In this document: positions 1 to 9,200 of the stretch, in pieces
Numbering within the stretch: the first letter of the stretch is position 1
How the letters are laid out: every line of letters starts with the position of its first letter
Assembly (NCBI GenBank): GCA_903858015.1
Contig: CAIOGZ010000003.1
Coordinates: 1 to 36,267, forward strand
Length of the DNA stretch: 36,267 bases
Source of the DNA: an uncultured cyanobacterium
Lineage (GTDB): Bacteria > Cyanobacteriota > Cyanobacteriia > PCC-6307 > Cyanobiaceae
Direction: 5' to 3'
The notes under the pieces: model-generated
Told to the model about the DNA's origin: nothing
What the model saw: only the letters and a program-made list of their open reading frames with translations
The model's database searches: none
Position numbers and translations under genes: made by a program

Positions 1-3000
1 TCGATGTTGACGGGCCCCAGCTGGCCATTGCTGCTGGTGTTGCCGGCGCTATCGATCTGACGGGCAAGAATCTGGCCGGCGGCATAGCTGCCTGCGGGGA
101 GATCAAAAGAGGAACCAGAGCCGGTGCTCCAGCTGCTGCCAGCATTGATCGAGTACTGCCAGGTAGAGCCAGCTTCCAGACCCGTGAGCTTGACGGTGGG
201 ATTATTGGTGATGCCATCGCTATTGCTGCTGCCGCTGTCGCTGGCGAGGGCCAGAGTTGGCGTCAGCGGGGCTGTGGTGTCGATGTTGACGGGCCCCAGC
301 TGGCCATTGCTGCTGGTGTTGCCGGCGCTATCGATCTGACGGCCAAGAATCTGGCCGGCGGCATAGCTGCCTGCGGGGAGATCAAAAGAGGAAGCAGAGC
401 CGGTGCTCCAGCTGCTGCCAGCATTGATCGAGTACTGCCAGGTAGCGCCAGCTTCTAGCCCCGTGAGCTTGACGGTGGGATTATTGGTGATGCCGTCAGT
501 GTTGCTGCTACCGCTGTCGCTGGCGAGGGCCAGGGTTGGAGTAGGGAGGACTGGAACCGGCGGCACAATGGTCAGTTGGACCTGCTGCGCAGCGACGGCC
601 TTGCCGTCACTCAAGCCCAGCACAACCCGAATGGTTGCCAATTGCGCCGCGCTCAGCTCTGCCGGCAGAGTTGCGCGGAGTTGCGTACCCGTGGTGCGAA
701 TCCAGGGCGGGCTTTCCAGCAGCACCAAATCGAGCCGATCAGCATCGGGATCATGGATCGATGCACCGAGATCAAGCACGACCTCCTGGGCCGGCACCAG
801 GATAAGAGTGATGGGAACTTGCGTAAAGCTGGGAGTAGCATTGACCGAAATATCTTGGTCTAACAGCTGCTGGCGAATCTGCGTCCAGGTCCCCTCAGGA
901 GTCTGGCCATCGAGCCGAATCTGGTCGACCCCGATGTTGAAGTCGAGAATTTGGAGACGCTGCCCGCTTGGATCGGAACTATCGATCAGGAAGGTGTCAG
1001 CGACCTGATCCACCGATGCAATGGTTGCTGGCAAGCCGAGCTCAGGGGCGCTGGCGAGGAGATTGCCACCGATGACGGTATCGGCCGCAGCGCGCAAATA
1101 AAACCTGTCGGCCCCATCTCCGCCCAGCAGCAGATTGCCAGCGAGGCTGTCGATGTTGAACAGCTCATCAGCGCCGCCACCCGCCTCCACCCTGGAGCCA
1201 GCAGCGGCGAAGATCCGATCGGAAAGGTCGGATCCCTGAACGATCACATCGGGTAGCTGGACACCGTCGCGGGGGACTGTGGCATAGGCGGCCGGATCTA
1301 ACAGTGTTTGCTGGCCAGCTGCATCCACAGCTAGGCCGAAGACGAGATCCAGTTCCCGCCAACCCGCCTGCCACTTGATTGATGGCGAGGCGTCTGCGCT
1401 GCGGCTGAGTGCAAAAGTGCTGCTAGCCGTCATAGCTTCGCTGACCCAGCGCGGTGCTGAGGTTAATGGATCTGTACCATCAAGAAACTGAAAGCTGCCG
1501 ATCGCCTGATCCGGTGTAACTGTCAGATCAAGAAAACCACGCCGATTGAGATCTGCGTACTTCAAGCCGTTGATATAGCCCACGAACAGACCATCCAGAC
1601 CATCAACCGCAGGATACTTCGCCCGGATGTAGGCATCAGCTCCAGGCAGATACTTCTCGAGGCCGGGTGATGTGACACCAGGCGTCGCAAACTCAACTCC
1701 CGCCACCGTGCCGGCCGGACGGCTAGCAGCCGCCATGGTGTCGAGCACACCGGCCCAGGCGTTGTGGGTGTCGCCGGCGAGGCTGATCAGCCGCTTGCCC
1801 AAGGCCAGGGCGCTCTGCAGGATCGTTTCCCGCTCCGCCCCGTAGCCATCCCAGGCGTCCAGGTTGTAGGGAATCTTGGCGGCCTCAGCAAAGAGGGCCT
1901 GCTCCGCTGGCGTCAGGCTGGCAAGGCTGGTGCCGGTGGCCAGCTTCTGCAGCGGGGCGGCGTACTTATCGAGCAGGGCGGGATTACCGGCATCGAGCAG
2001 CAGTTCAGCCGGCACAGCCATCGACTGCATCAGCACTTGCTGTCCAAGCACCTGCCAGCTGGCGGTTGAACTGGCCATGCGTTGCTGCAGCCAGGCGAGC
2101 TGGTCAGCTCCGATCAAGTCACGACTGGGATCTCCCCAGGCTTGGCGCACGGTGGCGAACACCAGCTCCTGGGTTACCAGCGGTGCCAGGGCAGTGGCAA
2201 AGGCCGGGATGGAGGCAGGGGCGGCAGGAGGCGTGAGCCCAAGCTTGCCCGCGTAGGTCAGTAGATCGGCGGGACTGGCCAGGATCGAAGCGATGCGGGC
2301 CTGCACGGCGGCGGCATCGGGGTACTTCAACTGCTCATCCCTGGCGGTAAGCCGGGTTTCGAGCACGTGCAGGCCGAGCACATCGCCGAAGTTGAAGGAG
2401 CGATACCCCCGGCTGAGCGGCGAGATGGCAGTGGCGCCATCACTGGCCTGGCGTAGAGCTGGCTCGCGGATCGGCAGCCACTCGTAATAAGCCTTCAGGG
2501 CCGCGTCGCGGCGCTCCAGCCAGTCGCCCTCCGTGGCGCTCTGGTGATTCTGGGCACCACCGGCCCAGCTGTCATTGGCGGTTTCGTGGTCGTCCCAGAT
2601 GGCGATCAGCGGCGCTGCAGCGCGCAGGGCCTGGAGATTGGCATCGGTGTGGTACTGGGCATAGCGCTGGCGGTAGTCATCGAGGCTGAGGATCTCTCGA
2701 TTGGGTGAGAAACCACGGTTACCGGCAGCGTTCTCGGCCTCCCCATAGCCGCCGGGGCCGTATTCATAGATATAATCACCTAAATGAACCAGGGCATCAT
2801 AGGGGTTAGCAGCATTGATGGCAGCGGCCCGGCCGTAGGCGGCAAAGGAATCCGCGGCGGGGAAGTTAGCACACGAAAACACCGCCAGCCGCACCGGGTC
2901 GCTACCTACTGGCAGGGTCTTGGTTTGGCCGACAGTTGAAACGGTGTCACCGACGCGAAAGCGGTAGTAGTAGGTGCTGTCGGCGCTCAGGCCAGCGGCC

Positions 3001-3221
3001 TCCACCTTGACGCTCCAGTCGCGGCTAGCGTTGGTGCTGAAGATGCCGCTTCCCTTGATTGAGCCGGCTGCGAAATCGGCCTGTTCAGCAATTTCCCACT
3101 GCACATTCAGAGGCTCCGCGAGCCCTGAAGATGGGGTGATTCGGGTCCAGAGGATCACCGAATCGACGTAGGGATCGCCCGAAGCCACACCGTGAACAAA
3201 GCTGACGCTGGGGACTGACAT
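1..3221 (-). CDS. PhoD-like secreted alkaline phosphatase with Ig-like repeats (C-terminus beyond left edge)
   Basis: The reading frame is open from an ATG at 3221 to the window edge, about 1073 codons, so the C-terminus is missing. Residues 1-105 resemble the PhoD N-terminal domain (GVASGDP, ILWTR). The phosphatase core follows with FSCANF near 115, GDYIYEYG near 148, WDDHE near 209 and GDTHNAW near 483, which are metal and phosphate site motifs of PhoD phosphodiesterase/alkaline phosphatases. Residues about 675-715 hold a short RTX-like stretch (GGGADE, LLGGDGADRF). Two near-identical 93-residue Ig-like repeats close the visible part. There is no signal peptide or twin-arginine motif, since the protein starts directly at the mature-type domain. 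Type I secretion by a C-terminal signal outside the window is therefore inferred. PhoD enzymes release phosphate from phosphomonoesters and phosphodiesters. A 122-bp gap with a hairpin separates it from the RTX gene upstream. No clear ribosome binding site is visible. Confidence 0.85.
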   Translation of the reverse strand, partial: MSVPSVSFVHGVASGDPYVDSVILWTRITPSSGLAEPLNVQWEIAEQADFAAGSIKGSGIFSTNASRDWSVKVEAAGLSADSTYYYRFRVGDTVSTVGQTKTLPVGSDPVRLAVFSCANFPAADSFAAYGRAAAINAANPYDALVHLGDYIYEYGPGGYGEAENAAGNRGFSPNREILSLDDYRQRYAQYHTDANLQALRAAAPLIAIWDDHETANDSWAGGAQNHQSATEGDWLERRDAALKAYYEWLPIREPALRQASDGATAISPLSRGYRSFNFGDVLGLHVLETRLTARDEQLKYPDAAAVQARIASILASPADLLTYAGKLGLTPPAAPASIPAFATALAPLVTQELVFATVRQAWGDPSRDLIGADQLAWLQQRMASSTASWQVLGQQVLMQSMAVPAELLLDAGNPALLDKYAAPLQKLATGTSLASLTPAEQALFAEAAKIPYNLDAWDGYGAERETILQSALALGKRLISLAGDTHNAWAGVLDTMAAASRPAGTVAGVEFATPGVTSPGLEKYLPGADAYIRAKYPAVDGLDGLFVGYINGLKYADLNRRGFLDLTVTPDQAIGSFQFLDGTDPLTSAPRWVSEAMTASSTFALSRSADASPSIKWQAGWRELDLVFGLAVDAAGQQTLLDPAAYATVPRDGVQLPDVIVQGSDLSDRIFAAAGSRVEAGGGADELFNIDSLAGNLLLGGDGADRFYLRAAADTVIGGNLLASAPELGLPATIASVDQVADTFLIDSSDPSGQRLQILDFNIGVDQIRLDGQTPEGTWTQIRQQLLDQDISVNATPSFTQVPITLILVPAQEVVLDLGASIHDPDADRLDLVLLESPPWIRTTGTQLRATLPAELSAAQLATIRVVLGLSDGKAVAAQQVQLTIVPPVPVLPTPTLALASDSGSSNTDGITNNPTVKLTGLEAGATWQYSINAGSSWSTGSASSFDLPAGSYAAGQILGRQIDSAGNTSSNGQLGPVNIDTTAPLTPTLALASDSGSSNSDGITNNPTVKLTGLEAGSTWQYSINAGSSWSTGSGSSFDLPAGSYAAGQILARQIDSAGNTSSNGQLGPVNI
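2..559 (-). repeat. Two tandem 279-bp repeats encoding 93-residue Ig-like domains
   Basis: The unit at 281-559 repeats at 2-280 with only scattered substitutions over most of its length; they diverge mainly in the last 20 or so bases next to the unique region. The period of 279 bp keeps the frame. The encoded unit contains LALASDSGSSN, GITNNPTVKLTGLEAG, WQYSINAG and RQIDSAGNTS, which resembles bacterial Ig-like adhesin-type repeats. The array probably continues past the left edge. Confidence 0.9.
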
Positions 3222-3292
3222 GGTGTGACGTTGGCGGCTGTGCTGAAGAAGGAATCAGATCGCTGGACTCCGACAGTGGCATGTAGGAGTAA

Positions 3293-3322
3293 GCCGATCT
3301 CCCCGTTATCGCAGAGATCGGC
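3293..3322 (-). terminator. Hairpin after the 904-residue RTX gene
   Basis: A perfect 9-bp inverted repeat (GCCGATCTC at 3293-3301, GAGATCGGC at 3314-3322) encloses a 12-nt loop. It begins 22 nt past the stop codon of the upstream gene. No U-run follows, so termination is only a possibility; the hairpin could also shape the leader of the PhoD-like gene. Confidence 0.45.
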
Positions 3323-3343
3323 ATGGTTGACGACTCAAAGCTA

Positions 3344-6058
3344 CTAGACGGCCAGCCCCGCGAAGTTGGTCAGACTATTGAGGCTGGCGGCGCTGATGTT
3401 GGTGAAATGACCAACCTCAGCGCCGCCCACCTTGAGCAGCGTGTCCGCACCCACCTGGCTGAAGATAAGGCTGGAGAAGGCCACGCCCTGCAGGCCCACC
3501 TTGTCGCTGCCCACTTGGAAGTCCATCACGAACTGCTTGGCAGCCGGGCGGTCCCCAATCTCACTCACCAGCCAGAACAGGTCGGCACCGGCGCCACCGT
3601 TGAGGTGGTTGGTTCCAGCGCCTTCGAGCACGTAGAACTTATCGTCGCCAGCACCACCGAGAGCCCGATTGGTCGAGCTGCCGATGATGAAGCTGTCGTT
3701 GCCAAGGCCGCCGCTGATGCGGTTGCCATCGCCGGCTTCGGCATAGATCCAGTCATCACCGCTGCCACCGGTGACCACATCGCGGCTGCCGGCGTAGATG
3801 GTGTCCAGACCGGAGCCCGAGAAGATGCGGTTCTTGAAGCCGTCGCTGAGGGCCACATCCACCTCGTCGTCACCGGAGCCGGTGAAGATGGTGTTGCCGA
3901 TCAGCGTGAGGTCCTTGCTGGCATCAGGCATGAGGAGACTATCGGCGCCAGAAGTACCGATGACAGCCTTGGGCTCGATGCCGGGCAGGTCGATACTGAA
4001 CATGAAGATCTGACCGCCGTAATCGGACTTGGTGGCTGCGACGGCACCGCCAGACTCGCCAGGTTGCTGAACAACGCCGATGAAGACGTGCTCGGAGAGT
4101 GGACGGCTCTGTTCAACGGTCTGAACACCGTTGCCAGCCAGCTCTTCCTGTGTGTACAACGAACCATCGGCCTTGGTGGCCACCAGGGCGGTGACATTCC
4201 AGCTGCCTGAGAATTCAGAGCCTGATGCGCTCTTATAGGTTCCGCCATAGGTGGAAACACCGGCAACCGCCCGGGGGTTCTTGTTGCCGCCGGCCTGGGC
4301 CAGGAAATAGCCTGTGCCATCGGGCTCGACGGCGAGGGTGTCCTCGTTGATGACCAGGGCAAGCTTGCGCTCGCCGTAATCATTGCCGGAATCCTCATCG
4401 AGGATCAGCACATCGGCATCCGACGATTTGACCCAAAGCAGGCCATCGGGAGACACGAGTTTGTTCGTGTTCCCCTCAATGTGCTTCTCGGCAGTAGCCC
4501 CATTGGGGTTGCCAGTGGCGTTGTAGTGGCCCTCGCCCTTGCCGCCCACGTCCAGGGTCAGCGCGCCATTGACAGCCGGAAGGATCCTGGTGACGTCAGC
4601 GGAGAGGTAGTCGGGGAGTTTGTTGCCATCGAGATCTCTGGTGAGATCGAGAACCATGCTGGTGAACTCGACTCCCAGGACGGCTCCTGTTGCGGTGTGA
4701 TTCTGGATGAAGCGGAAATTGCTTCCATCCGGATCCGCGGCGGGATGCTCAACTTTGGTGTCGCTATTGAAGAAGGTGTAGCCGCCGGCTGGTTGCTTGT
4801 TGGCCTCGGCACCTCCTGAAAGGGTGTCGCCATCCTGAGCCCAACGGAACACTTCTGTGTCCTTGACAGCTTCAGGCGTGTCGAAGCCATCCCAACGGTA
4901 ATCGGTGGCGTAGAAACGAACCGAGAAGTCATCGGGCGCCGCTGCATTCTTCAGATAGGCGTCCAACATCTTGTCATCGGCATTCACATTCGTGATGCCG
5001 AGCTGGGAATAGGTTGCTGCATTGGCGGCCATGCCGTACAGCTGGCCATAGAGCAAACCGTTGGAGCCCAGGAAGCGATCACGCTCGCTGAGGCTGGGAT
5101 TGTCAAAGTTAATCTGGTTGCCAGCTGCGTCGAGTCCCTTGCGGCCCACGTAAACCTTAAGGGGAGCCGGATTGATGTCGTGGTTGTAGCCAGATGCCAC
5201 CACAACCACATAATCCTTGTGGCCGGAGTTGATCGGCATCAGCTTTTCATAGCCGGCCTGACCAAGGGCCGGCGCGGTGTAAGCCACCTCGTTCTTGATA
5301 TCCACCACCAGGGAGGCCAAGCCCATGGTGTTGTTAGCCACGGCAGCTCCGTTGAGCGAGCCCTGGGCGTCAAACATGCTACTGCCAACATTCCATTCTT
5401 CGCCCGTCAACCACACATCGTCGGCAAAGCCGATGCCAGCGCCATACTTGTTGGCGGCCTCATACCAGGAGCCACAGAATGAATGGAAGAAGAAATCGCC
5501 TTCGGTGAGGCGCATGGAGGTTTTGAACTCAACCAGGGTGCCATCAGGATTGGTCTGGTTGCCCCATTTGCCGGCAAGATCGAGCTTATCAGTTGTCTTA
5601 TTGTCAACTTCCTTACCAAAAACGTTGTAGACCCTGTCGAACAGGTGGCCCGAAGCCTCGAACATCTCGCTGGCGGGCGACTCGTTGTTGAGGAAGTCGG
5701 CAAACTTGGCGCGATTATAATCAATCGTATGAATATGCGAGCCGGTAAACTTCACCCCACTTTCCATTTCCCAGCCATAGGTCTGATTAGACATCGTGGC
5801 GTAGGATTCGGACTGGTAGGCAACGCGAACGGTGTCGTTATCCTTCAGCCAGGCTGCGTTGCCATCCGGATAGCCCGTGAGGGCTATTTTGGTAATGGGA
5901 TCAACCTCGCCAACCGTCGCTAAAGCCTTGAAATTGGCAAAGGGGAAATCCGTGTCGCCACTGCGGCCGTCCAGGAGTTCACTAGGATCGTTGGCTGTAC
6001 TGGCCTCGGGGATGAGGGCAGTGATCTGGCCAATGGTCTTGATCAACGGGGTTGTCAT
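3344..6058 (-). CDS. Secreted RTX protein, probably PhoX/DUF839-related
   Basis: This protein has 904 residues, with an ATG at 6058 and no signal peptide. The first 680 or so residues form one large unassigned region. It contains GYPDGNAAW, DTVRVAYQSESY, GSHIHTIDY, FFFHSFCGSW and DDVWLTGEEW. The last of these recalls the LTGEE block in the PhoX-like section of the neighbouring giant gene, so I suspect a calcium-dependent PhoX/DUF839-type propeller, without certainty. Residues about 695-860 carry RTX-like beta-roll repeats (GGSGDDWIYA, GGLGNDSF, GGAGDDKF, GGAGAD) that bind calcium outside the cell. The last 60 or so residues should be the type I secretion signal. This tail is nearly the same as that of the next gene. 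Same strand, same spacing pattern and same secretion type suggest a shared role in organic-phosphate use; this is inference. Confidence 0.75.
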   Translation of the reverse strand: MTTPLIKTIGQITALIPEASTANDPSELLDGRSGDTDFPFANFKALATVGEVDPITKIALTGYPDGNAAWLKDNDTVRVAYQSESYATMSNQTYGWEMESGVKFTGSHIHTIDYNRAKFADFLNNESPASEMFEASGHLFDRVYNVFGKEVDNKTTDKLDLAGKWGNQTNPDGTLVEFKTSMRLTEGDFFFHSFCGSWYEAANKYGAGIGFADDVWLTGEEWNVGSSMFDAQGSLNGAAVANNTMGLASLVVDIKNEVAYTAPALGQAGYEKLMPINSGHKDYVVVVASGYNHDINPAPLKVYVGRKGLDAAGNQINFDNPSLSERDRFLGSNGLLYGQLYGMAANAATYSQLGITNVNADDKMLDAYLKNAAAPDDFSVRFYATDYRWDGFDTPEAVKDTEVFRWAQDGDTLSGGAEANKQPAGGYTFFNSDTKVEHPAADPDGSNFRFIQNHTATGAVLGVEFTSMVLDLTRDLDGNKLPDYLSADVTRILPAVNGALTLDVGGKGEGHYNATGNPNGATAEKHIEGNTNKLVSPDGLLWVKSSDADVLILDEDSGNDYGERKLALVINEDTLAVEPDGTGYFLAQAGGNKNPRAVAGVSTYGGTYKSASGSEFSGSWNVTALVATKADGSLYTQEELAGNGVQTVEQSRPLSEHVFIGVVQQPGESGGAVAATKSDYGGQIFMFSIDLPGIEPKAVIGTSGADSLLMPDASKDLTLIGNTIFTGSGDDEVDVALSDGFKNRIFSGSGLDTIYAGSRDVVTGGSGDDWIYAEAGDGNRISGGLGNDSFIIGSSTNRALGGAGDDKFYVLEGAGTNHLNGGAGADLFWLVSEIGDRPAAKQFVMDFQVGSDKVGLQGVAFSSLIFSQVGADTLLKVGGAEVGHFTNISAASLNSLTNFAGLAV

Positions 6059-6121
6059 GGCAATGGAAGAGGGCGGTTGAAGCGGAGCAGTTCAATCAAT
6101 CTTGTGGCTACAGCCTTGGGG

Positions 6122-6170
6122 ATCCCTAGGAGCCTGCCGTCCTAGGAGATACTGTTTCAGGATGGCAGGC
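6122..6170. terminator. Overlapping hairpins between the two RTX genes
   Basis: GCCTGCCGTCCT at 6132-6143 pairs with the complement at 6159-6170 at 11 of 12 positions; the twelfth is a G-T wobble on the plus strand and an A-C mismatch on the minus strand. The loop is 15 nt. A second, competing stem uses CCTAGG at 6125-6130 and 6141-6146. Both lie about 60-100 nt past the stop of the 2273-residue gene. Neither is followed by a U-run, so this could be a terminator, a processing site or an mRNA 3' stabiliser. Confidence 0.4.
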
Positions 6171-6228
6171 CCAACTCATTGCAAACGTCGGGATAGACAC
6201 CCACTGCATGTGGCCCATGACACAGGGC

Positions 6229-9200
6229 TTAAGAAAGTCCCGCAAAATTGGCCTGATTGTTGAGGCTGGCGGCGCTGATGTTGGTGAAATGACCCACCTC
6301 CACACCGGCCACCTTCAGCAGCGTGTCCGCACCCACCTGGCTGAAGATAAGGCTGGAGAAAGCCACGCCCGCCAGGCCCACCTTGTCGGCCCCCAGCTGG
6401 AAGTCCATCACGAATTGCTTGGAGGCCGGGTGATCGCCGATCTCGCTCACCAGCCAGAACTGGTCGGCACCGGCGCCACCATTGAGGTGGTTGGACCCTG
6501 CTCCTTCCAGTACATAGAACTTGTCGTCACCTGCACCGCCGAGGGCGCGATTGGTCAAGCTGCCGATGATGAACGTGTCGTTGCCGAGGCCGCCGCTAAG
6601 GCGATTGCCATCGCCATCGATGGCCCAGATCTCATCATCACCGCTGCCGCCGGTAATCAGATCGCGGGATCCGGCGTAGATGGCATCATGACCGCTGCCT
6701 GTGAAGATCTTGTTAGCGAATCCACTGAGGCTTGCAACGTCAACCTGATCCGCTCCGGCTCCCGTGAAGAGGACATCGTTCTTGCCATCAAAACCCTGCT
6801 GCTTGATGGATTCCGATGTGAAGCTGTCATCCGCGCCGGAGCTGCCGACTTTGACATCGATCACCTCATCCGAGCGCAATGCTGTGTTCTGCAGGCGCAG
6901 ATCCTGAGCCGCGGCTGTTTCGGGTTCGTTGTAAGCCTTGCTGGCCGTGCCGTGGTTCGCCTTCAGGTACTCAGCAAGGGCATCCTGTTCGGTGCCATCG
7001 CCACTGAAGGTGGCGGCACCGGTGAGCGGCGCGGTGGGATTGAACAGGTCGACGCGGTTGGCGGCAGCATCCGTGGGGAACGGATAGCTGTCCCCACCGC
7101 TGGCCAGGAAGTTGAGCGTCACCATCCGGAACGTGCGGTCCGGATCACCGACCAGGACCCCGCCGCGTACCACCACATCAAGGTCATTGCCCTGGGAGTC
7201 CTGAATCACGAGGTTGAGGATGCGGCTGCCAGCCAATCTGGTGAGGTCGAAGCTGAACGCCAAACCGCCCACCTGGGGGAACCGACCTTGATTGGGATAG
7301 AGGGCGATACCGTGCTCGAGCAGCTCCTTGAGCTTGCTGGCGCTCACGGTGACCAGGGAGAGGTTGTTGTTAAACCGCAGTGAGTTCTCGATATCCAGGG
7401 TGGACACAGCTCCTTCAGGCTTATTCGCCGCAGCATTGGCGAGGGGAGGTTGCTTAGCCCCACTCACCACATCGATGCTACCGATCTGGGAGCGGATGCC
7501 GCCGCCATTCTTCAGCGAGATCAAAACAGAAGGATCAATCTTCTTGGCATAGGCGAGATTGGCGTCAGCCGTGAGATCGCCGAGGTTGGTTTCTTCGGAG
7601 CGCACGAAGGCCCGCTCGCCCTCGAGATACACCTTGGTGAATCCCCACACCTGGCCATCTTTGCTGGCGATCACCGCCTGCACGGCATCGGTGAGATCCT
7701 GCACGTTTTCGGCCTTGGTGCCGTCCGCAAAGGCGGTGGTGGCGAGCTGGGCTTCGCTGACGTTCCAGGCCTTGGCCACATTGGCGGCGGTGGCGGCAAT
7801 GGCACCGCTCACTAAGGGATCCACGCTGGAGGGGATGATGCGTCCCTGGGCGTCAAAGTCCACCACCAGCCGGCCCAGGTAGGTGTATTCGTTGTCGGTG
7901 TTGACGATCAGGGTGGGGGCGCCATCGGCCCCTTGGGTCACTAGTGGATAGGTGTCAGCAAAGTTGGCGGCATGGCCCGGGAAGGCCACGGCCTGGTCGT
8001 TGCTGTCGCCCAAGCGGGTGTTGGAGCCGGCCGAGAGGATGATGTCCACGCCCCGGAGCAGCGGCGCCAGAGCCTTCTCATTGGCGATCTGCTGCAGGTG
8101 GGCCATCAGGATCACCTTGTTCACGCCCTGGGAGATCAGGTCGTCGATCACCGGCTGCAGCTGGCTAGCCAGCAGCGCCATGTCGTCGACCTCGCTGCCG
8201 TCACCCTTAAAGCCCTTCACCTCGACGCCGCCGGTGGAGCTGATCTTCTCGATGATCTGGGTGGTGGCGCCCACAAGGCCGATCTTTTCGCCGTTCTTGG
8301 TGACCACGGCCGAGGGCACGATGCGGCCCTTTTGAGCAGCGGCTTCCTCCAGACCAGCCGTCGCGGCGGTGTTAGTGAAGCGTGGGTTCAGATCCGCATC
8401 GGCACTGAACTCGAGGTTGGCCGAGAGGTAGGGGAACTGGGCCCCCACCCAACCGGAACCCGGCGTGAAGGAATCCCGGAACACCCGTGAACCGAGATCG
8501 AATTCATGGTTGCCGATCGTGGAGGCCTCCACGCCGATCAGGTTGTGGATGGCGATATCCACCGCAGCGATCGGATGATTCGTGCTGGGAGCCAGGCTGA
8601 TCGTGGAACCGCTGACGGCGTTGAGCTCATCGCGCACGCTGAGGTCGGTGCCGCCATTGAGGAAGGGGCCAGGGATGAAGTTATCGCCACCGGCCAGGAT
8701 CAGGGTGTTGGCATAGGTGTTGTCATAACCATCGACGAGGGCGGCAAGGTAAGGGGCTGTCTGGGAGGCGAGCAGGCCGGCCTCTCCATCGGAGAGATGG
8801 AGAAGCTGCAGGCGGTAGGGGATCGGGAAATCCACCACCGAAACCACATCGTTATCTTCGCTCGAAGCGATCACGCTGCGTGCGGCATTGGTGGCACTGG
8901 TGAGGAACGTGATCCCCTCGACTCGCTTCGCACCAGGGAACAGAATCGGGTCAACAGCCACCGGGGCATAGGGGTTGGTCACATCGAAAATCGCCGCCAT
9001 GCTGGTGGTGCTGCGCTCCAGGGCCACGAAGGCATAGGTGCGGCCATTGGTGGTGAAGACCTCCACCATCTCGGGTTCGACACCCTTGGCATCCTCACGG
9101 TCGTTGACGGGATAGATGCCTCGGGCATTGGCAAGGTTTTCCAAGGCCACACCGGAATCGAACACGGCATTGCCCTTGGAGTCGTAGATCCGCAGGGAGC

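Noticed and set aside
3323-4210. Long plus-strand open frame of 295 codons opposite the 904-residue gene
   Set aside because: It lies opposite the RTX tail and arises from the GC-rich periodic code there; it has no family resemblance, and the opposite frame has clear domains.
6208-7383. Plus-strand open frame of 391 codons opposite the giant phosphatase
   Set aside because: It resembles the antisense frame at 3323-4210 only because the two RTX tails are duplicated. The composition is antisense-like, rich in Ala, Gly, Glu and Val.
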